Source of the DNA: Hypomesus transpacificus | Lineage: Eukaryota > Chordata > Actinopteri > Osmeriformes > Osmeridae | DNA: 64,000 bases | Assembly: GCF_021917145.1 (NCBI RefSeq) | Contig: NC_061064.1 | Location: forward strand, 5,720,091-5,784,090 | Direction: 5' to 3' | In this document: in pieces, positions 1-10,561 of the stretch | Position numbering within the stretch: position 1 is the stretch's first letter | Layout of the letters: each line of letters begins with the position of its first letter | Notes under the pieces: model-generated | Told to the model about the DNA's origin: nothing | Database searches by the model: none | Seen by the model: the letters and a program-made list of their open reading frames with translations, nothing else | Program-made: the position numbers and the translations under genes

Positions 1-100
1 GTATTTGACCATGTTTGCTGTTTAACCATTTAAGTTTAAGTTCATACAAACTCTTATCATCTGTTTCATCCATTTCACTTATCACTATGCAAAGACTTAC

Positions 101-563
101 CAGAAAATCTTCCTCATCAAATGAATGGAGAGAAAGATGGTCCCCATTTTTCCAATCCTTTTCATTGGGCTGGATGGTGGTCCCATCAAATTCAACTCCC
201 TACATTAGAGACACAGTCACTCAGAGGTATTTGACCATGTATGATGATTAACCATTTAAGTTTAAGTTAAAATAAGGATCTTACCAAATCGGTGTCATCC
301 CTTTCACCTATCGCTATGCATAAACTACTGACCAGAAAATCTGCCTCATCAAGTGAACAGAGAGAAAGATTATCCCCACATATTCAATCCTCTTCCTTTT
401 CTTGGATTGTGGTCCCATCATGGTCAACTTCCTACATTATAGATACAGTCACTCAGAGAGGTATTTGACCATGTTTGCTGTTTAAACATTTACATTTAAG
501 TTGATATAAGGCTCTTACCATTTCGGTCTCATCCATTTCTCTAACCAGTATCCTTACACCCAT
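101..563 (-). pseudogene. Gene U, copy 0: 5' coding exons only, with a nonsense codon
   Basis: These are the first three coding exons of the unrecognised gene U, described at 15,440. They lie at 519-563 (start codon at 563, 15 codons), 285-431 (49 codons) and 101-199 (33 codons), with the same GT/AG borders and phases as the other copies. The rest of the gene lies beyond the left edge. In the second exon the conserved Trp codon (codon 16 of that exon) is TGA, read on the minus strand at 384-386; the other two copies have TGG there. This copy is therefore probably not translated in full, unless the exon is skipped, which would keep frame because it is 147 nt long. Homology to the other copies is certain; loss of function is inference. 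Confidence 0.7.
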
Positions 564-651
564 GTTATTGACGGTAACTGCATTACATAAGAGTGTATTA
601 AATTGAGCATTAAATTCCGTTAAATGTAAGATTACACAAAGTATTTATGTG

Positions 652-1580
652 TTAAGAAGAATTACTCACCGAAATTGGCTGATTAGAGAAAATCTTGAGA
701 AAATCTTTAGAGAAAGCTAGACAGTAAATACCGTTCACTTGTTCAGAAGAAATGTGTTGTTAATTCTGTAATGTTAGATTAAAGTATGAATGTACACCAT
801 TATTACGTTGTTGTAGCTTACGTCATAATGTGTAGCATTTGGACAGAAGCTACATATATTTATACAGTAGCTTATAGGCCTATCATTTTCAAAAAATATA
901 CGTCAATATTCCTCATTTGGTAATTCCGATTGTGTTTTCTGTATAACGGGAATTGCATGAACAATGTACTACTTTCCGTTTTTTCCGTTTTTAAATAATC
1001 AGAATAGAAAACTGTTTCCATTATGAATATAGCCAGCAATAAAATTCAATTAGGCACTAAAAGATTCGTAGAGGTTCTCTACATATTATTTTCTCTGCCT
1101 TACTGATACATTATTAATTGGTTGTATATTCAAAACAAAGTTGGAAATATATTCACAGATTTGAACAATATTCCCTAAGCAATAATTAGTTACAAAAACG
1201 TTAAAACACGAAAGCCACCGTTTTCCAACCGTTTCAAACATTCACCAGGCAATTGATAAAACAAAGTAATAAAATACAATGTGACGACTAATATTACACT
1301 AAGTAAATAAGAATTACTCACCAAAAACACAAAATTGGCTGATTAGCCTGACTGAGAAAATCTCCTGAGAAAGCTGTACTGTTCACCTGCTTGTTCAGAA
1401 GAAATATGAGCAAGCTCTGTAATGTTACAATAAAGTATGCAGATAACACATTATTACGTGTTTTTGTATTATGTGTAGCATTCGGATGCACTTTTCATAA
1501 AGATGGTACGTATTGATATAAATATACATAGGCATACGTCAATATTTCTCATTTAAATCACTCCAATAAATTATCTGCAA
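652..1580 (-). repeat. Duplicated non-coding leader region of gene U
   Basis: Two related segments about 640 bp apart (roughly 655-935 and 1,312-1,560) each carry a GGTGAGT-type donor next to an AATTTTGGCTGATTAG-like string on one side. Each also has a similar run through TACGTCATAATGTGTAGCATT and CGTCAATATT. They look like two copies of a 5' untranslated exon plus promoter flank of gene U. The same pair recurs in the other units near 17,400/18,070 and 32,630/33,275. No core promoter can be fixed by eye; TACGTCA is CRE-like, which is only suggestive. Confidence 0.45.
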
Positions 1581-2428
1581 ACAATTATTGTTATTTCGCT
1601 CATTTGCGCCACACGGTGTCATGTAGTAAATCTTTAATTTTGAAATCCATACAAAGCAGTAGGCCTACTTGGCTACTACAAACTTTCCCGTCTATAATTG
1701 TAGTAGTGTACGTCCGTTCGGGAACTCCTCTGGCATTCGAGTCGAAGTAAGATACAGAAATTATTTTTCATAAGTAAGCTCTTGTTTCCCTCTAAAACAT
1801 TTCAACTTCGTGCATGCCAGCATTGGTCTGACCAGCTAACCACTGGCTCAGCTAGCTGCCTCAGTCCAAGCACCTTGTTCGTGTTTTAAATGTAGCTGTA
1901 TGTACAGACCTGTTGGCCCTGTAGGCAAACTGCAGGGAGGGCCAGGAGAGGGTCCGTGATGGATTTGAGGTGTTCCAGCACCAGATGCTTCAATAGTTAT
2001 TAAATCATTAATAAAGAGGTCTCACTGTTGATGCTCAGCTCATATATATTTGTTTTATTTACAAATCATCCTAACATACAGTACAGTATGGAGGTTACAT
2101 TCAGAGATTCATGGATTACATTTACTGTTTCATACACAATATTATTAATATGTAATCATGGGATCAAATACGATACCCCGACAAATAACTTTTACACAGG
2201 ATCACAATTTAGAGGATAAAAAATATACATATACATTACTACATTCAGTTCATTGGTAAACAACAGAGATAAAAACATATCTTGACACTGTAAAATATGT
2301 TAAACATTTCAGTCCATTCAGTATATTGTTGAAAATAAATATCACACAGAAATATACGTAGAAAAACACAGAAAGCAACACTTGTCAAGTCCTACTTCAG
2401 TATGTCTAAGGCCACTTTCAACCCCCCT
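1581..2428. other. Spacer between gene U leader and polq-like 3' exon
   Basis: No coding signal is seen. Going leftwards from 2,428 the sequence corresponds to the 3' UTR of the polq copy, with an AATAAA on the minus strand at about 2,055-2,060. The remainder is AT-rich and collinear with the spacers at 18,300-19,196 and 33,500-34,397. Confidence 0.6.
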
Positions 2429-3920
2429 TCATATGTCCATGTCCTGCAGGTCACCCCAGCTGGGTCCCACCTTGACTTTGGCTCTGAGCTTCACATAAAG
2501 CTTGACTGCTGACTCCATCTCTCTCTTCACTATCTGAGCCACCTAAGGGAAATGGAGGAAAAACAGGTCTGAAATTCTGTCCTTACACAGTATTGTCCTG
2601 TACTGCACTGTAGGCAGCCTTGAAGGGGTTAAGGCCTGGGCCTGTCTATCACACGCAGACACTGGGGTGTCTATCAAGGTTAGGGTGCTAAAGGTCAGGG
2701 GTTAAAGCTCCGGGTTCAGTCATACCCGAATGAGGTCTTCTTCTGTGGTCTCGTAGATCAGCTCGTCATGCAGCTGCAGGATGAAGTAAGCCCCTCTGAC
2801 CCGAGAACATGTCCTGCTACGGCCCCTGTCTGCACAGCCATCGATGCACCAGTACCACACTTAGTGTGTGTGTGACCATGCAGACATTTCAAATGGTCGC
2901 ATAATGTGTGTACCTTTTGTAAATGTTGTTGTGAGCTGCTTGCTTTTGTTTGTGTGTGTTACCTGAGTGTGGGTGTTGATGTGACAGGGGGGCAGTAGGG
3001 AAGGTTTCCTGTAGTCTCTGCTGGATGTTGACAGTGGCCAGTTTAACAATGTCAGCAGCTGAACCCTGAACAGTGGTGTTCACCGCCTGGCGCTCTGCCT
3101 GAGAGGCAGAAACACACACACTCTGTTACAGTCAAACATCAGATATAAGATGTGTTATAACACTTCAGATGGGCCTCACACCCCGTCACACCCCCTCACA
3201 CCCCCCTCACACACACGTAGGTGTTGGCGTTTGTGATTCCAGGCAGGTATCTCTTCTGTCCCAGCAGTGTCTGAACGTAGCCCTTTTTTACACAGCTCTT
3301 CACCGTGTCTTTCAGGAAGGACTGGATCCCTGGATGGACACACACACAGAGAGAGAGAAACACACACACACACAGAAAGAGAGTGAAATACACACACAGA
3401 AACAGACTCTTAACCAATCATGAACACAACACACAAGTTGAACACACAGGAATGGTGCATCTGGCTTTGAAGCTCTCTATGTAACAGGCAGCATCGTTCT
3501 CATCCACGCCCATCTGCTCCCCCAGAGACTTGGCTCCCATCCCGTAGATGATGCCATAGCAAATCTGAGCATGTCATGGACACATGTTTAACACACATTC
3601 ATGACTTGTCATGATGTGACTTGTCACATTTGGGGATTTTGCAGATTTGTAAGTGGCACACCTTCATGAAGTATGTGTGTATTTGTTTATCGGCCAGTCA
3701 GCCTCAACCAGCCCTTTTGATTTTGTTCTTGACCAACTAGCTTTGCTAGCGACACACCTTCAAAGAATCCAATCAAAACTCATTTTGACTGCACACGCAC
3801 GCAAACCCAAAGGAGGGCGCGGCCTAATCTGAGAAGGGGATGAAGGCGTGTCTCATGCTGACGGAGAAGGCGACATCCTTCTCTGGACTCTGCCTGCAGG
3901 AGGGGCTGGCAGCCTGGAGC
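2429..3920 (-). pseudogene. polq: polq 3' fragment, unit A (unprocessed, interrupted)
   Basis: This is a copy of the last exons of DNA polymerase theta, with introns kept, so it arose by DNA duplication and not retroposition. Recognisable pieces are the terminal exon (stop at 2,429), the exon with the palm motif HDELIYET, the exon with QGSAADIVK, the exon with LLGQKRYLPGI and the exon with MGAKSLGEQMG. Compared with the intact gene there are several breaks. The donor after the MGAKSLGEQMG exon is lost in a deletion of about 70 bp near 3,440. The next two upstream exons are missing at about 3,757. The following exon is cut at 3,920/3,921 by a retroelement. One donor has changed from the CAT/GTATGT border of the other copies. 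No promoter, helicase or exonuclease-like part is present. Polymerase activity is not expected. Confidence 0.88.
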
Positions 3921-5132
3921 AATAGATGCAATAGATGCAAGACAAGGAGCCAGAAGAGAAGAGAGAAGTTTAGGGGTACTAAACTGGTAGCAATGGATCC
4001 AAACCCTGTGTTTGACAGTGGGTTGAATAAGGCAATCCTAGCAGACATAGCTATAGCTAAGAGAGCAAATATGTCCCTGAAACCATTCTACACAGGGTTG
4101 GTTGAAGATGGGCATGGGGAGGTGACAGGCCCCAAGTTTAAGCTAAAAGGAGACATCTTGTACCGCCACGGGGATGAGAGGGAGCAGCTGGTTGTACCAG
4201 GGCCTCTCAGAACCATAGTTTTTGAGCTAGCACATGCTAGTGCATGGGGAGGGCATTTAGGCCAGAATAAGACATGGGACAGGGTTGTTGACCGTTTTTA
4301 TTGGCCTAACATGTATGCAGAACTAGTTCAGTTCTGTAAATCCTGTGCTGCATGTCAGTTAACTGCCCTGGGAAGGAAATTGGATAGAGTGCCATTAGTC
4401 ACCATGCCTGTCATAGATGTTCCCTTTACCAGAGTGGCAATGGATATAGTGGGCCCATTAGAACGCAGTCGCAAAGGCAATAGGTACATTCTGGTCATTT
4501 CAGATTATGCAACTAGGTACCCAGAGGTGTTCCCTCTACGCAACATCAAGGCAAGGCAGGTAGCTAATGCTTTTCTTCAGCTGGTCTCACGGGTGATGGT
4601 TCCAAGGGAAGTGCTTACTGATCAGGGAACTAATTTCACGTCTAAACTTCTTAAGCAAGTGTATAAGTACCTAGGAATCAAGGGCATTAGGACCACCCCA
4701 TACCACCCTCAGACTGTGTCAGACTCTGGGTCTGACTGGGATGACTGGCTGCCCTACCTCTTATTCGCCTACAGGAAAGTCCCACAGGCCTCCACGGGTT
4801 TCTCTCCATTTGAACTCTTGTATGGTCGGAAGGTGAGGGGTCCACTCGACGTCCTGAAGGAGGCCTGGGAGGGGGAGGAGCCAGAACAGAAGATGAACGT
4901 TCTGACGTACGTCCTGAAGATGCGGTACCACATGCAAGGTCTGACTGAGTGGGTGCAGGAGAATATGCAGTCAGCCCAAGCCAAGCAGCTGAAGTGGTAT
5001 GATGCCACCACCAGAGATAGGTCATTGCAGCCAGGCCAGCGGGTGTTAGTGTTGCTACCTACAAAGCAGCCTTCTCGCAAAGTGGCAGGGGCCATACCTG
5101 GTACAGCGGCAAGCAGGCGAGGTCACGTATGA
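3921..5132 (+). pseudogene. Retrotransposon integrase, defective
   Basis: The open frame begins upstream at 3,840, but its first 27 codons are antisense polq exon; element sequence starts at 3,921. The zinc-binding HHCC region is visible (HLGQ.KTW, then CKSCAACQ). It is followed by the first catalytic Asp in AMDIVGP and the second in LTDQGTNF. The stretch that should carry the catalytic Glu is missing: PYHPQT at about 4,700 runs almost directly into SDWDDWLPYLLFAYR, a deletion of roughly 25-30 codons compared with the family. Near 5,085 the frame shifts and the reading ends at a stop at 5,130-5,132, just before the RT frame. The chromatin-binding tail is therefore also garbled. The protein would be catalytically dead. 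Confidence 0.85.
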
Positions 5133-5180
5133 AATTAGCACACCGGAGAAGAGGAGAAAAGCCAGATTTTTTACATCAAC

Positions 5181-6716
5181 ATGCTGAGACAATGGCATGA
5201 GAGGGAGAGACCAGTGGAGCAGCATTTGTTTGTGAGGGCTGTGGGGGAGGAGGAAAAGGTGGAAGAACAGTACTTCCCGGTCAAGCAGGAAGGAACAGCG
5301 GAGATCAATCTGGACCACCTTTCCAAGGCGCAGCAGCAGGAGTTCAGGGCATGTGTTCCGGAGGGGGTGTTCAGTGGCCGGCCGGGCAAGACGCCACTGG
5401 TCAAGCATCACATTGGGCTGAAGTCACCGGGTCCAATTCGGCTCCCCTGCTACCAGATCCCAGCTCAGCTGCTCCCAAAGATCAAGGAGGAGATTGAGGT
5501 CATGCGGAACATGGGCATCATTGAACCATCACACAGTGAGTGGTCAAGTCCAGTGGTGCTTGTGCCAAAGAAAGATGGGACCTTAAGGTTCTGCATGGAC
5601 TTTAGAAAGGTAAACTCAATTTCGACCTTTGATCCATATCCCATGCCAAGGATAGACACTTTGATTGACCGCCTAGGCAGTGCCAGGTACCTGACAACGC
5701 TTGACCTGAGCAAAGGGTACTGGCAAGTGCCCATGGCAGAGGACTCTAAAGCAATGACAGCTTTTAGAACTCCTTTGGGCTTTTACCATTTCTGTTATTT
5801 GCCCTTTGGCCTGCAGGGGGCGCCAGCAACGTTTCAGCGCCTCATGGATCAGGTGTTGGAGGGGGCGGAGGCCTACTCTTCGGCATACATCGACGACGTG
5901 GTCATCTTTAGCCGGTCATGGGAGGAGCACCTCGTCCAGGTGAAGGAGGTGCTGAGGCGGCTGAAGGACGCAGGGCTGACCATCAACCCTCAAAAGTGTG
6001 CGATGGCCCAGCAAGAGGTGCAGTATCTGGGCTACTGCATCGGGGGAGGGGCCATCAAGCCTCAGGTGGGGAAAGTTAGCGCCATCCTGGAGACCCCTGT
6101 GCCAACCACCAAACGCCAAGTTCGGTCCTTCCTTGGCGTGGTGGAGTGGTATAGGCGGTTTGTCCCGCAGTTCTCCACGAGGGCGGGTCCCCTGATTGAC
6201 CTTACACGCAAGTCAGCTCCGACCAGAGTGGTTTGGAGTGACCAATGCTCCAAGGCCTTTGAGGATCTACGGACTTGTTTGACCAAGGGTCCCATTCAAC
6301 AGAGTCCGGACTTCTCTCAGTCCTTCCTGGTGCAGACGGACGCGTCTGGAGTAGGGCTGGGGGCGGTCCTGCTGCAAGGGCCACCCCGGGAGCAAAGGCC
6401 TGTGGTGTTCCTGAGCAGGAAGTTGTTTCCAAGAGAGACGAGGTACTCGACCAAGGAGAAGGAGTGCCTGGCCATGAAGTGGGCGTTAGAGTCTCTGAAA
6501 TATTACCTGGTGGAAAAATACTTTGTTCTGGAGACAGACCATCAGGCCCTTCAGTGGCTGGACAAAATGAAGGACACCAACTCCAGAGTGACTAGATGGT
6601 ATTTGTCATTACAGCCATTTAGGTTCACGGTGAAGTATAGGGCGGGTTCAGACAACATTGTGGCAGACTACCTTTCTCGAGTGTACGAGGACACTCTTGA
6701 GGGGGGAGTGATGTGA
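5181..6716 (+). CDS. Retrotransposon reverse transcriptase and RNase H
   Basis: This 511-codon open frame has a complete Ty3/gypsy reverse transcriptase: LVPKKDGTLRFC, LDLSKGYWQVP, the catalytic box YIDDVVIF at about residues 237-244, and the LGY.I thumb region. RNase H follows with QTDASGVGLGAVL and a conserved RYSTKEKECLA. It ends with ADYLSR at its C terminus, and its stop overlaps the start of the LTR. No inactivating change is seen inside it. In a full element it would be fused in frame to the integrase before it. A one-base slip near 5,170 and another near 5,085 separate them, so the ATG at 5,181 is only a formal start. Expression in the host is doubtful because no 5' LTR is left. Confidence 0.85.
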   Translation: MLRQWHERERPVEQHLFVRAVGEEEKVEEQYFPVKQEGTAEINLDHLSKAQQQEFRACVPEGVFSGRPGKTPLVKHHIGLKSPGPIRLPCYQIPAQLLPKIKEEIEVMRNMGIIEPSHSEWSSPVVLVPKKDGTLRFCMDFRKVNSISTFDPYPMPRIDTLIDRLGSARYLTTLDLSKGYWQVPMAEDSKAMTAFRTPLGFYHFCYLPFGLQGAPATFQRLMDQVLEGAEAYSSAYIDDVVIFSRSWEEHLVQVKEVLRRLKDAGLTINPQKCAMAQQEVQYLGYCIGGGAIKPQVGKVSAILETPVPTTKRQVRSFLGVVEWYRRFVPQFSTRAGPLIDLTRKSAPTRVVWSDQCSKAFEDLRTCLTKGPIQQSPDFSQSFLVQTDASGVGLGAVLLQGPPREQRPVVFLSRKLFPRETRYSTKEKECLAMKWALESLKYYLVEKYFVLETDHQALQWLDKMKDTNSRVTRWYLSLQPFRFTVKYRAGSDNIVADYLSRVYEDTLEGGVM

Positions 6717-7156
6717 CAGAACGCAAGGCGTCTGCCACGTAAAGAGGTGGCTCTCGGCCGAATCTATGAAACTGACCAGTTTCGGCAGGGGTGCGCACTG
6801 TAAAGAAAGTAATGTATGCAGTGATTTTATGGCAGTCATATAAGACATCATGTATGTGTGAAATGTGTCATGTCAATATGGTGTTAAAGGGGGAAAACCG
6901 GGTGAGCATGTTAATTGATTGATTGTTAATTGATTGATTAAGTGTTAATTGATTGTGAGGCACGTCAGAGGGTATCGCCCAGGTGAATAAAGGTGCGCCG
7001 CACAGCTCAGTTAGGAGGCTGGTTGGCAGGAGCACGTTCGATGAGAGGAATTGTCATGCACAATAAAAGCCTATTTCGTTTATGGAAGTCCTGCGGTGCT
7101 TGCGTGCATTCTTCATCTCTGACCGAAACGACCGCTCGGGCGCACTCTTTCACACA
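6712..7156 (+). repeat. 3' LTR of the Gmr1-like element
   Basis: The segment starts TGTGACAG at the RT stop codon and ends TTTCACACA, so it has TG...CA ends and a length of about 445 bp. A G-rich tract (GAGGGGGGAGTGA) directly before it can serve as a polypurine tract. An AATAAA is present at about 7,061 and another at about 6,986. Boundaries rest on TG/CA and the polypurine tract only, since the partner LTR is missing. Confidence 0.65.
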
Positions 7157-7169
7157 AGGGTTTGATCAA

Positions 7170-7640
7170 AAGGGGGGAATTGTAATAGAAAATTACTATT
7201 CTTTAAGATGTCTATAATATTCTTTGGCCTAGAACAATTATTGCTGAGGTTTTAACTTCTTTAAAAATGGCATAACCTTTTAGCCTAAGACAGTATTGCT
7301 TAAGTTTCCGTTTGCTGACAAACGTCTAACAATTTGACTGTTTGACCCTGGTTGTTTTGCCCATACTCCAGGGGTTTTTGCTGACAAGTTCTGCTCAAGC
7401 TCTGTTTTTTAATATTGAGCATCTGTATCCAGTTCTGCAACCTATTTCCATTTTAACTTTCTGTTATTGAAGAGTTCCTCTTTTGACATGAACTAATGAT
7501 GTAACTGTCTGGATTACAGTATAAAAGAGTGTTTAGATCATGACACCTTTAGAGAGCCCTTCTACTCCAGACATCATTTATGATACTGTTTTGGAATTGC
7601 TCCTCCTTGATTTTAAGAATAAACAGAAAGACAAATTCTT
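7170..7640 (+). mobile_element. Probable solo LTR or 3' LTR of a second retroelement
   Basis: After the Gmr1-like LTR comes a second polypurine-like run (AAAAGGGGGGAA) followed by TGTAATAG. The segment contains a TATA-like TATAAAAG at about 7,520 and an AATAAA at about 7,618. At about 7,640 the sequence returns to one shared with unit B (near 25,580), which sets the right edge. This layout of promoter, polyadenylation signal and short tail fits a retroviral-type LTR. No coding remnant is attached and no family is assigned. Confidence 0.45.
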
Positions 7641-8805
7641 CTGACTTTTATTTTTGGATGCTTTGTCATTAAAACAAATACATATTTTAAGCTAAGCATG
7701 TCAGCGGTCAATGTCAATTAGTGGACAAGGAAACAGAAGAAAAAGATAATGGATACATTTTTTTAATAGTTTTCAATACAATTTATTTGTGTTGTTGCTT
7801 TGAAACCAGTGAGGCTATTGCTGTCTTTAGTGATCTTAAATGCAATCAGGAAATAGCTTTTGACTTTTGCATCATGCTTTGTTTGACTTTTATTGTTCTG
7901 TGAGTCAAATCAAATGCACGTGTGTATAGCCCTTTACCAAACAATGTCACAAGGACTTCACATACACCCATAGAACTGCCCTACAGTTACCTAAACCCTC
8001 AAGCCATTATTTAATGTAATACATATTGATTAAAATCTACGAAAAAAACTATTAGGCAAACCAGTTAGAAGTTGTACTAAATAGTTTTACACTGGCTATG
8101 TGAAATTTACATGTACAAGGCAAGCATTGGAATTAATGGAAGTATGTGAGAGCAATCTGTAACTATTAAGCTATACAGTTTACAATACAATTTGAGAAAA
8201 GGACAGTATTAAGCTATGACTTTTACAAGATAAATATATTTTTTTACTGTATACACTCGGTTGGTGACCTGGGGTTGCCTCTCCCAATGTGGATAAACCT
8301 CTTGGAAGCGAAGCTGACTATGATAGCCGTCATAGCATTAAGCTAGCGCTCCACCTCCCCCTTGGTTGTTGTTTCAACGATCCTGCTCACGTCCTCATCA
8401 AACTGCCACCACAAGGTTTTGGCTGTTAGCTGGAGGCTTCTTGATTCCATTCTGGGGGAATATTCTATAAGGAATGTAGGGCTGTACTGCTGGAGGGACT
8501 GGGCTCTGTGGGGTGATTCCTGGCCGGGCTTCTCCTGTGTCTCACCAGGATCAGATCCTGTGGGCAGCAGATAATTTTGCCACTCCATGCATTTCATCCT
8601 GGCCTGATATATTTGAATGCCAAGTGGGTTCTAGCATACCTCGTAAGAGTACAGATGTATCTTGCGGTCATCATTACAATTTCCATTTGCATGTGTTGTG
8701 GTAGTGACAGTCCTGTTGGGGTTCTCCTAACCACATCCTCTCATTTAAAATAATTAGACGCACCGAACCCTAACCACATCCTCTCATTTAAATACATTTT
8801 GGATT
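7641..8805 (-). repeat. TRIM 3' flank with remnant of an old repeat-encoded ORF
   Basis: The part up to about 8,250 is AT-rich flank matching unit B in pieces (25,580-25,700, 24,540-24,710 and 27,665-27,880). On the minus strand at about 8,280-8,597 lies a readable stretch with WWQFDEDVSRIVE and KGEVERRL. A close copy lies at 28,085-28,400, and shorter ones at 12,390-12,560 and 24,761-24,925. The stretch resembles the linker coded by some fish non-LTR retroelements, from memory only, so this assignment is weak. It contains no start, no zinc or catalytic motif and no conserved splice sites. I read it as a decayed repeat. Confidence 0.4.
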
Positions 8806-8806
8806 T

Positions 8807-9739
8807 TCACAAAAACGCACCTAAAGGGTTACGTCTCTTTACTTTACTAAGATGCCATTTAAGGATTTGATCAATGTTCTCCCAATGAATGCAACCCGTA
8901 AAGTTGTCATAATCTATATTCTCAAGTTGTGCCAGAGGGCGCACAATTGATCTTTCGACTGTTGGACATGTGGGTGATGTATCACACAAAGCACTGCCCT
9001 TCTCTCTCCACCACCTAAGGAATTCTCTATGGTCAGTGATCTCCAGCCCAGACTGCAGTGTGTTGTTTCTTTCTCTGACTGTAGCCAAGTGTCTCTCCAG
9101 CTCAGTCAGACGCACTCCCATTCTGTCCGGCTCTTCATCAATTTCTCTCATAGCCTCCTCTTCTTTTTCCCTCAGCTTGGTGATGGTCTCCTCAAACTGG
9201 GCCTGAAGCTTTCTTTTGACTTCATCACATCTCTGTGTTTTATCAGAGAGGACTTGTTGTTGCTTATGTATTGCTTTGCTTGCCTCATCAATGTCCCCCT
9301 CAGAGCTACCAAGTATAACTGAGGTTAGTTTTCCTCTCAGATCCTCCTGGGCCTCTTTGAGAGGTCTGAACGTGTGACCTCTGTGCTCTCTTCCATCTCT
9401 GCAGATATGACAGATCAGCTGGTTGTCTGACTCACAGAACAGCTTCAGACTATCTCCATGTTCTGGACACACATCTCTCTCCACTCCTCCTCTCCCCTTC
9501 TTGTTCTCCTCCAGTCTCAGCTTGTCAGCCATGTTCTTTATCAGCCTGTTAATCTGGAAGTTTCTGTCCCTGACAGGCTGTCTACACTCTGGGCAGTGCT
9601 GGTGACCAGCATCCAGACATTGCTGGATACATCTCATACAGAAGGTGTGTTGGCAGCTGAGAGACACTGGGTTAGTGTAGACATCAGTGCAGATGGAGCA
9701 GAGGAGCTCGTCTCTCAGAGTTGAGGAAGCTGCTGCCAT
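8807..9739 (-). CDS. TRIM family RING E3 ubiquitin ligase without B30.2, copy A1
   Basis: The single coding exon gives about 310 residues starting MAAASSTL. The start is taken at 9,739 because an acceptor (TTGATCAG) lies 16 nt upstream; reading further upstream would use intron sequence. A RING finger occupies about residues 12-55 (CSIC, CQHTFC, CPEC). A B-box 2 follows at about 85-125 (CPEHGDSLKLFC ... CRDGREHRGH). Then comes a long coiled coil rich in Glu, Lys and Gln to about 240, and an unclassified tail with SGLEITDHREFL. There is no B30.2/SPRY domain, which most fish TRIMs carry. TRIM proteins are ubiquitin ligases, many of them in innate immunity; that role is family knowledge only. 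A non-coding first exon lies at about 10,267-10,370. The frame is intact. Confidence 0.82.
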   Translation of the reverse strand: MAAASSTLRDELLCSICTDVYTNPVSLSCQHTFCMRCIQQCLDAGHQHCPECRQPVRDRNFQINRLIKNMADKLRLEENKKGRGGVERDVCPEHGDSLKLFCESDNQLICHICRDGREHRGHTFRPLKEAQEDLRGKLTSVILGSSEGDIDEASKAIHKQQQVLSDKTQRCDEVKRKLQAQFEETITKLREKEEEAMREIDEEPDRMGVRLTELERHLATVRERNNTLQSGLEITDHREFLRWWREKGSALCDTSPTCPTVERSIVRPLAQLENIDYDNFTGCIHWENIDQILKWHLSKVKRRNPLGAFL

Positions 9740-10266
9740 ACTGGAACTGAATGGACTGATCAATGGGAGAGAAGAAGTGAAAATGTTTTAGGCACATACA
9801 AGTGAACCTATGTTAACCTAGTTACAAACTTTGTTAACCGCATTACAACTGTTATGATTTTAAGCCCATCCATTACATAAGTTGTTTGTCAGTATCTTTT
9901 AAAGTTTCGGTTTCATTTTGTAATGAATTCGTTTCTATTTCTAGTTTTGACTTACTTTAAGTTTTTATTGTCTATATTTGTTTGGGGGAAAAACGTATAA
10001 CTGTAACTGTTATGTTTGTAGTTGATGTAGGCCTTTATAGGCTATGGTAAATTGAACGGTAACTTCAACTACAAAACACTTAGATTTATCAGACACTGGC
10101 TGGTAAATAGGCCTACACAAAATAATCCCACGCTTGCAGGAACGCTTGCTGCAGCATACATTTTCACATCTGTGAATGTGAGATTGATTCAAGCTAGATA
10201 ACATTTGAGATAAACATTTAACATTTGGCAGAGTGTTACATTCATAAGTAATTTACTTGTTCTCAC

Positions 10267-10400
10267 CTTTATATGAGGTTACCGTTCCTGAAAAGTTATC
10301 TGAAGTCGTCCGTGGCTGAATTGTAATTGAGACGTGTTCAGTCAGCTTACGTTGAGGACTGTGAACTTTGCTCTCTCTGTATAAATATATCTTTAGCACT
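10267..10400 (-). promoter_or_regulatory. Non-coding exon 1 and promoter of TRIM copy A1
   Basis: A donor (AAAGGTGAGA, minus strand) lies at 10,267, and a TATA-like TATATTTATACAG lies at about 10,377-10,390, some 110 bp upstream. The same block, with donor, leader and TATA-like or AT-rich box, recurs at 14,569, 25,105, 27,358 and 29,818. It therefore marks the start of each TRIM transcription unit. The position of the cap site is inferred. Confidence 0.5.
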
Positions 10401-10561
10401 AGAAGTGCTCTCAAGAAATGAGAGAGGAGCTTAAGATAACAAGTCTCTACACTTACACACCCTGCCTCCTCCCCTTTCCCCCACACATGTCCCTGCAGTT
10501 TCTCCTTTCCTCTGAATTGACCAAAAGTCCACATCCATAGACGTTCCTGGATACGATCAAT

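Larger units (their letters stand above)
3921..7156 (+). mobile_element. Ty3/gypsy retrotransposon, Gmr1-like, 5'-truncated
   Basis: The element runs from a sharp junction inside a polq exon (3,920/3,921, found by comparison with 21,148 and 36,361) to the end of an LTR at about 7,156. Its order is integrase, then reverse transcriptase plus RNase H, then LTR. In ordinary Ty3/gypsy elements integrase comes last. The inverted order, like that of Ty1/copia, is the hallmark of the Gmr1 group described from cod and other deuterostomes. The 5' LTR, gag and protease are absent. No target-site duplication can be checked, because the left end is truncated and the right side abuts another LTR-like segment. 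The element cannot move on its own. Confidence 0.85.

Noticed and set aside
2028-2219. Small plus-strand open frame repeated at 18,724-18,987
   Set aside because: It lies in the polq 3' UTR on the opposite strand, is AT-rich and has no motif.
3840-3920. N-terminal extension of the integrase frame
   Set aside because: These 27 codons are the antisense of a polq exon copy, as shown by units B and C; they are not part of the element.
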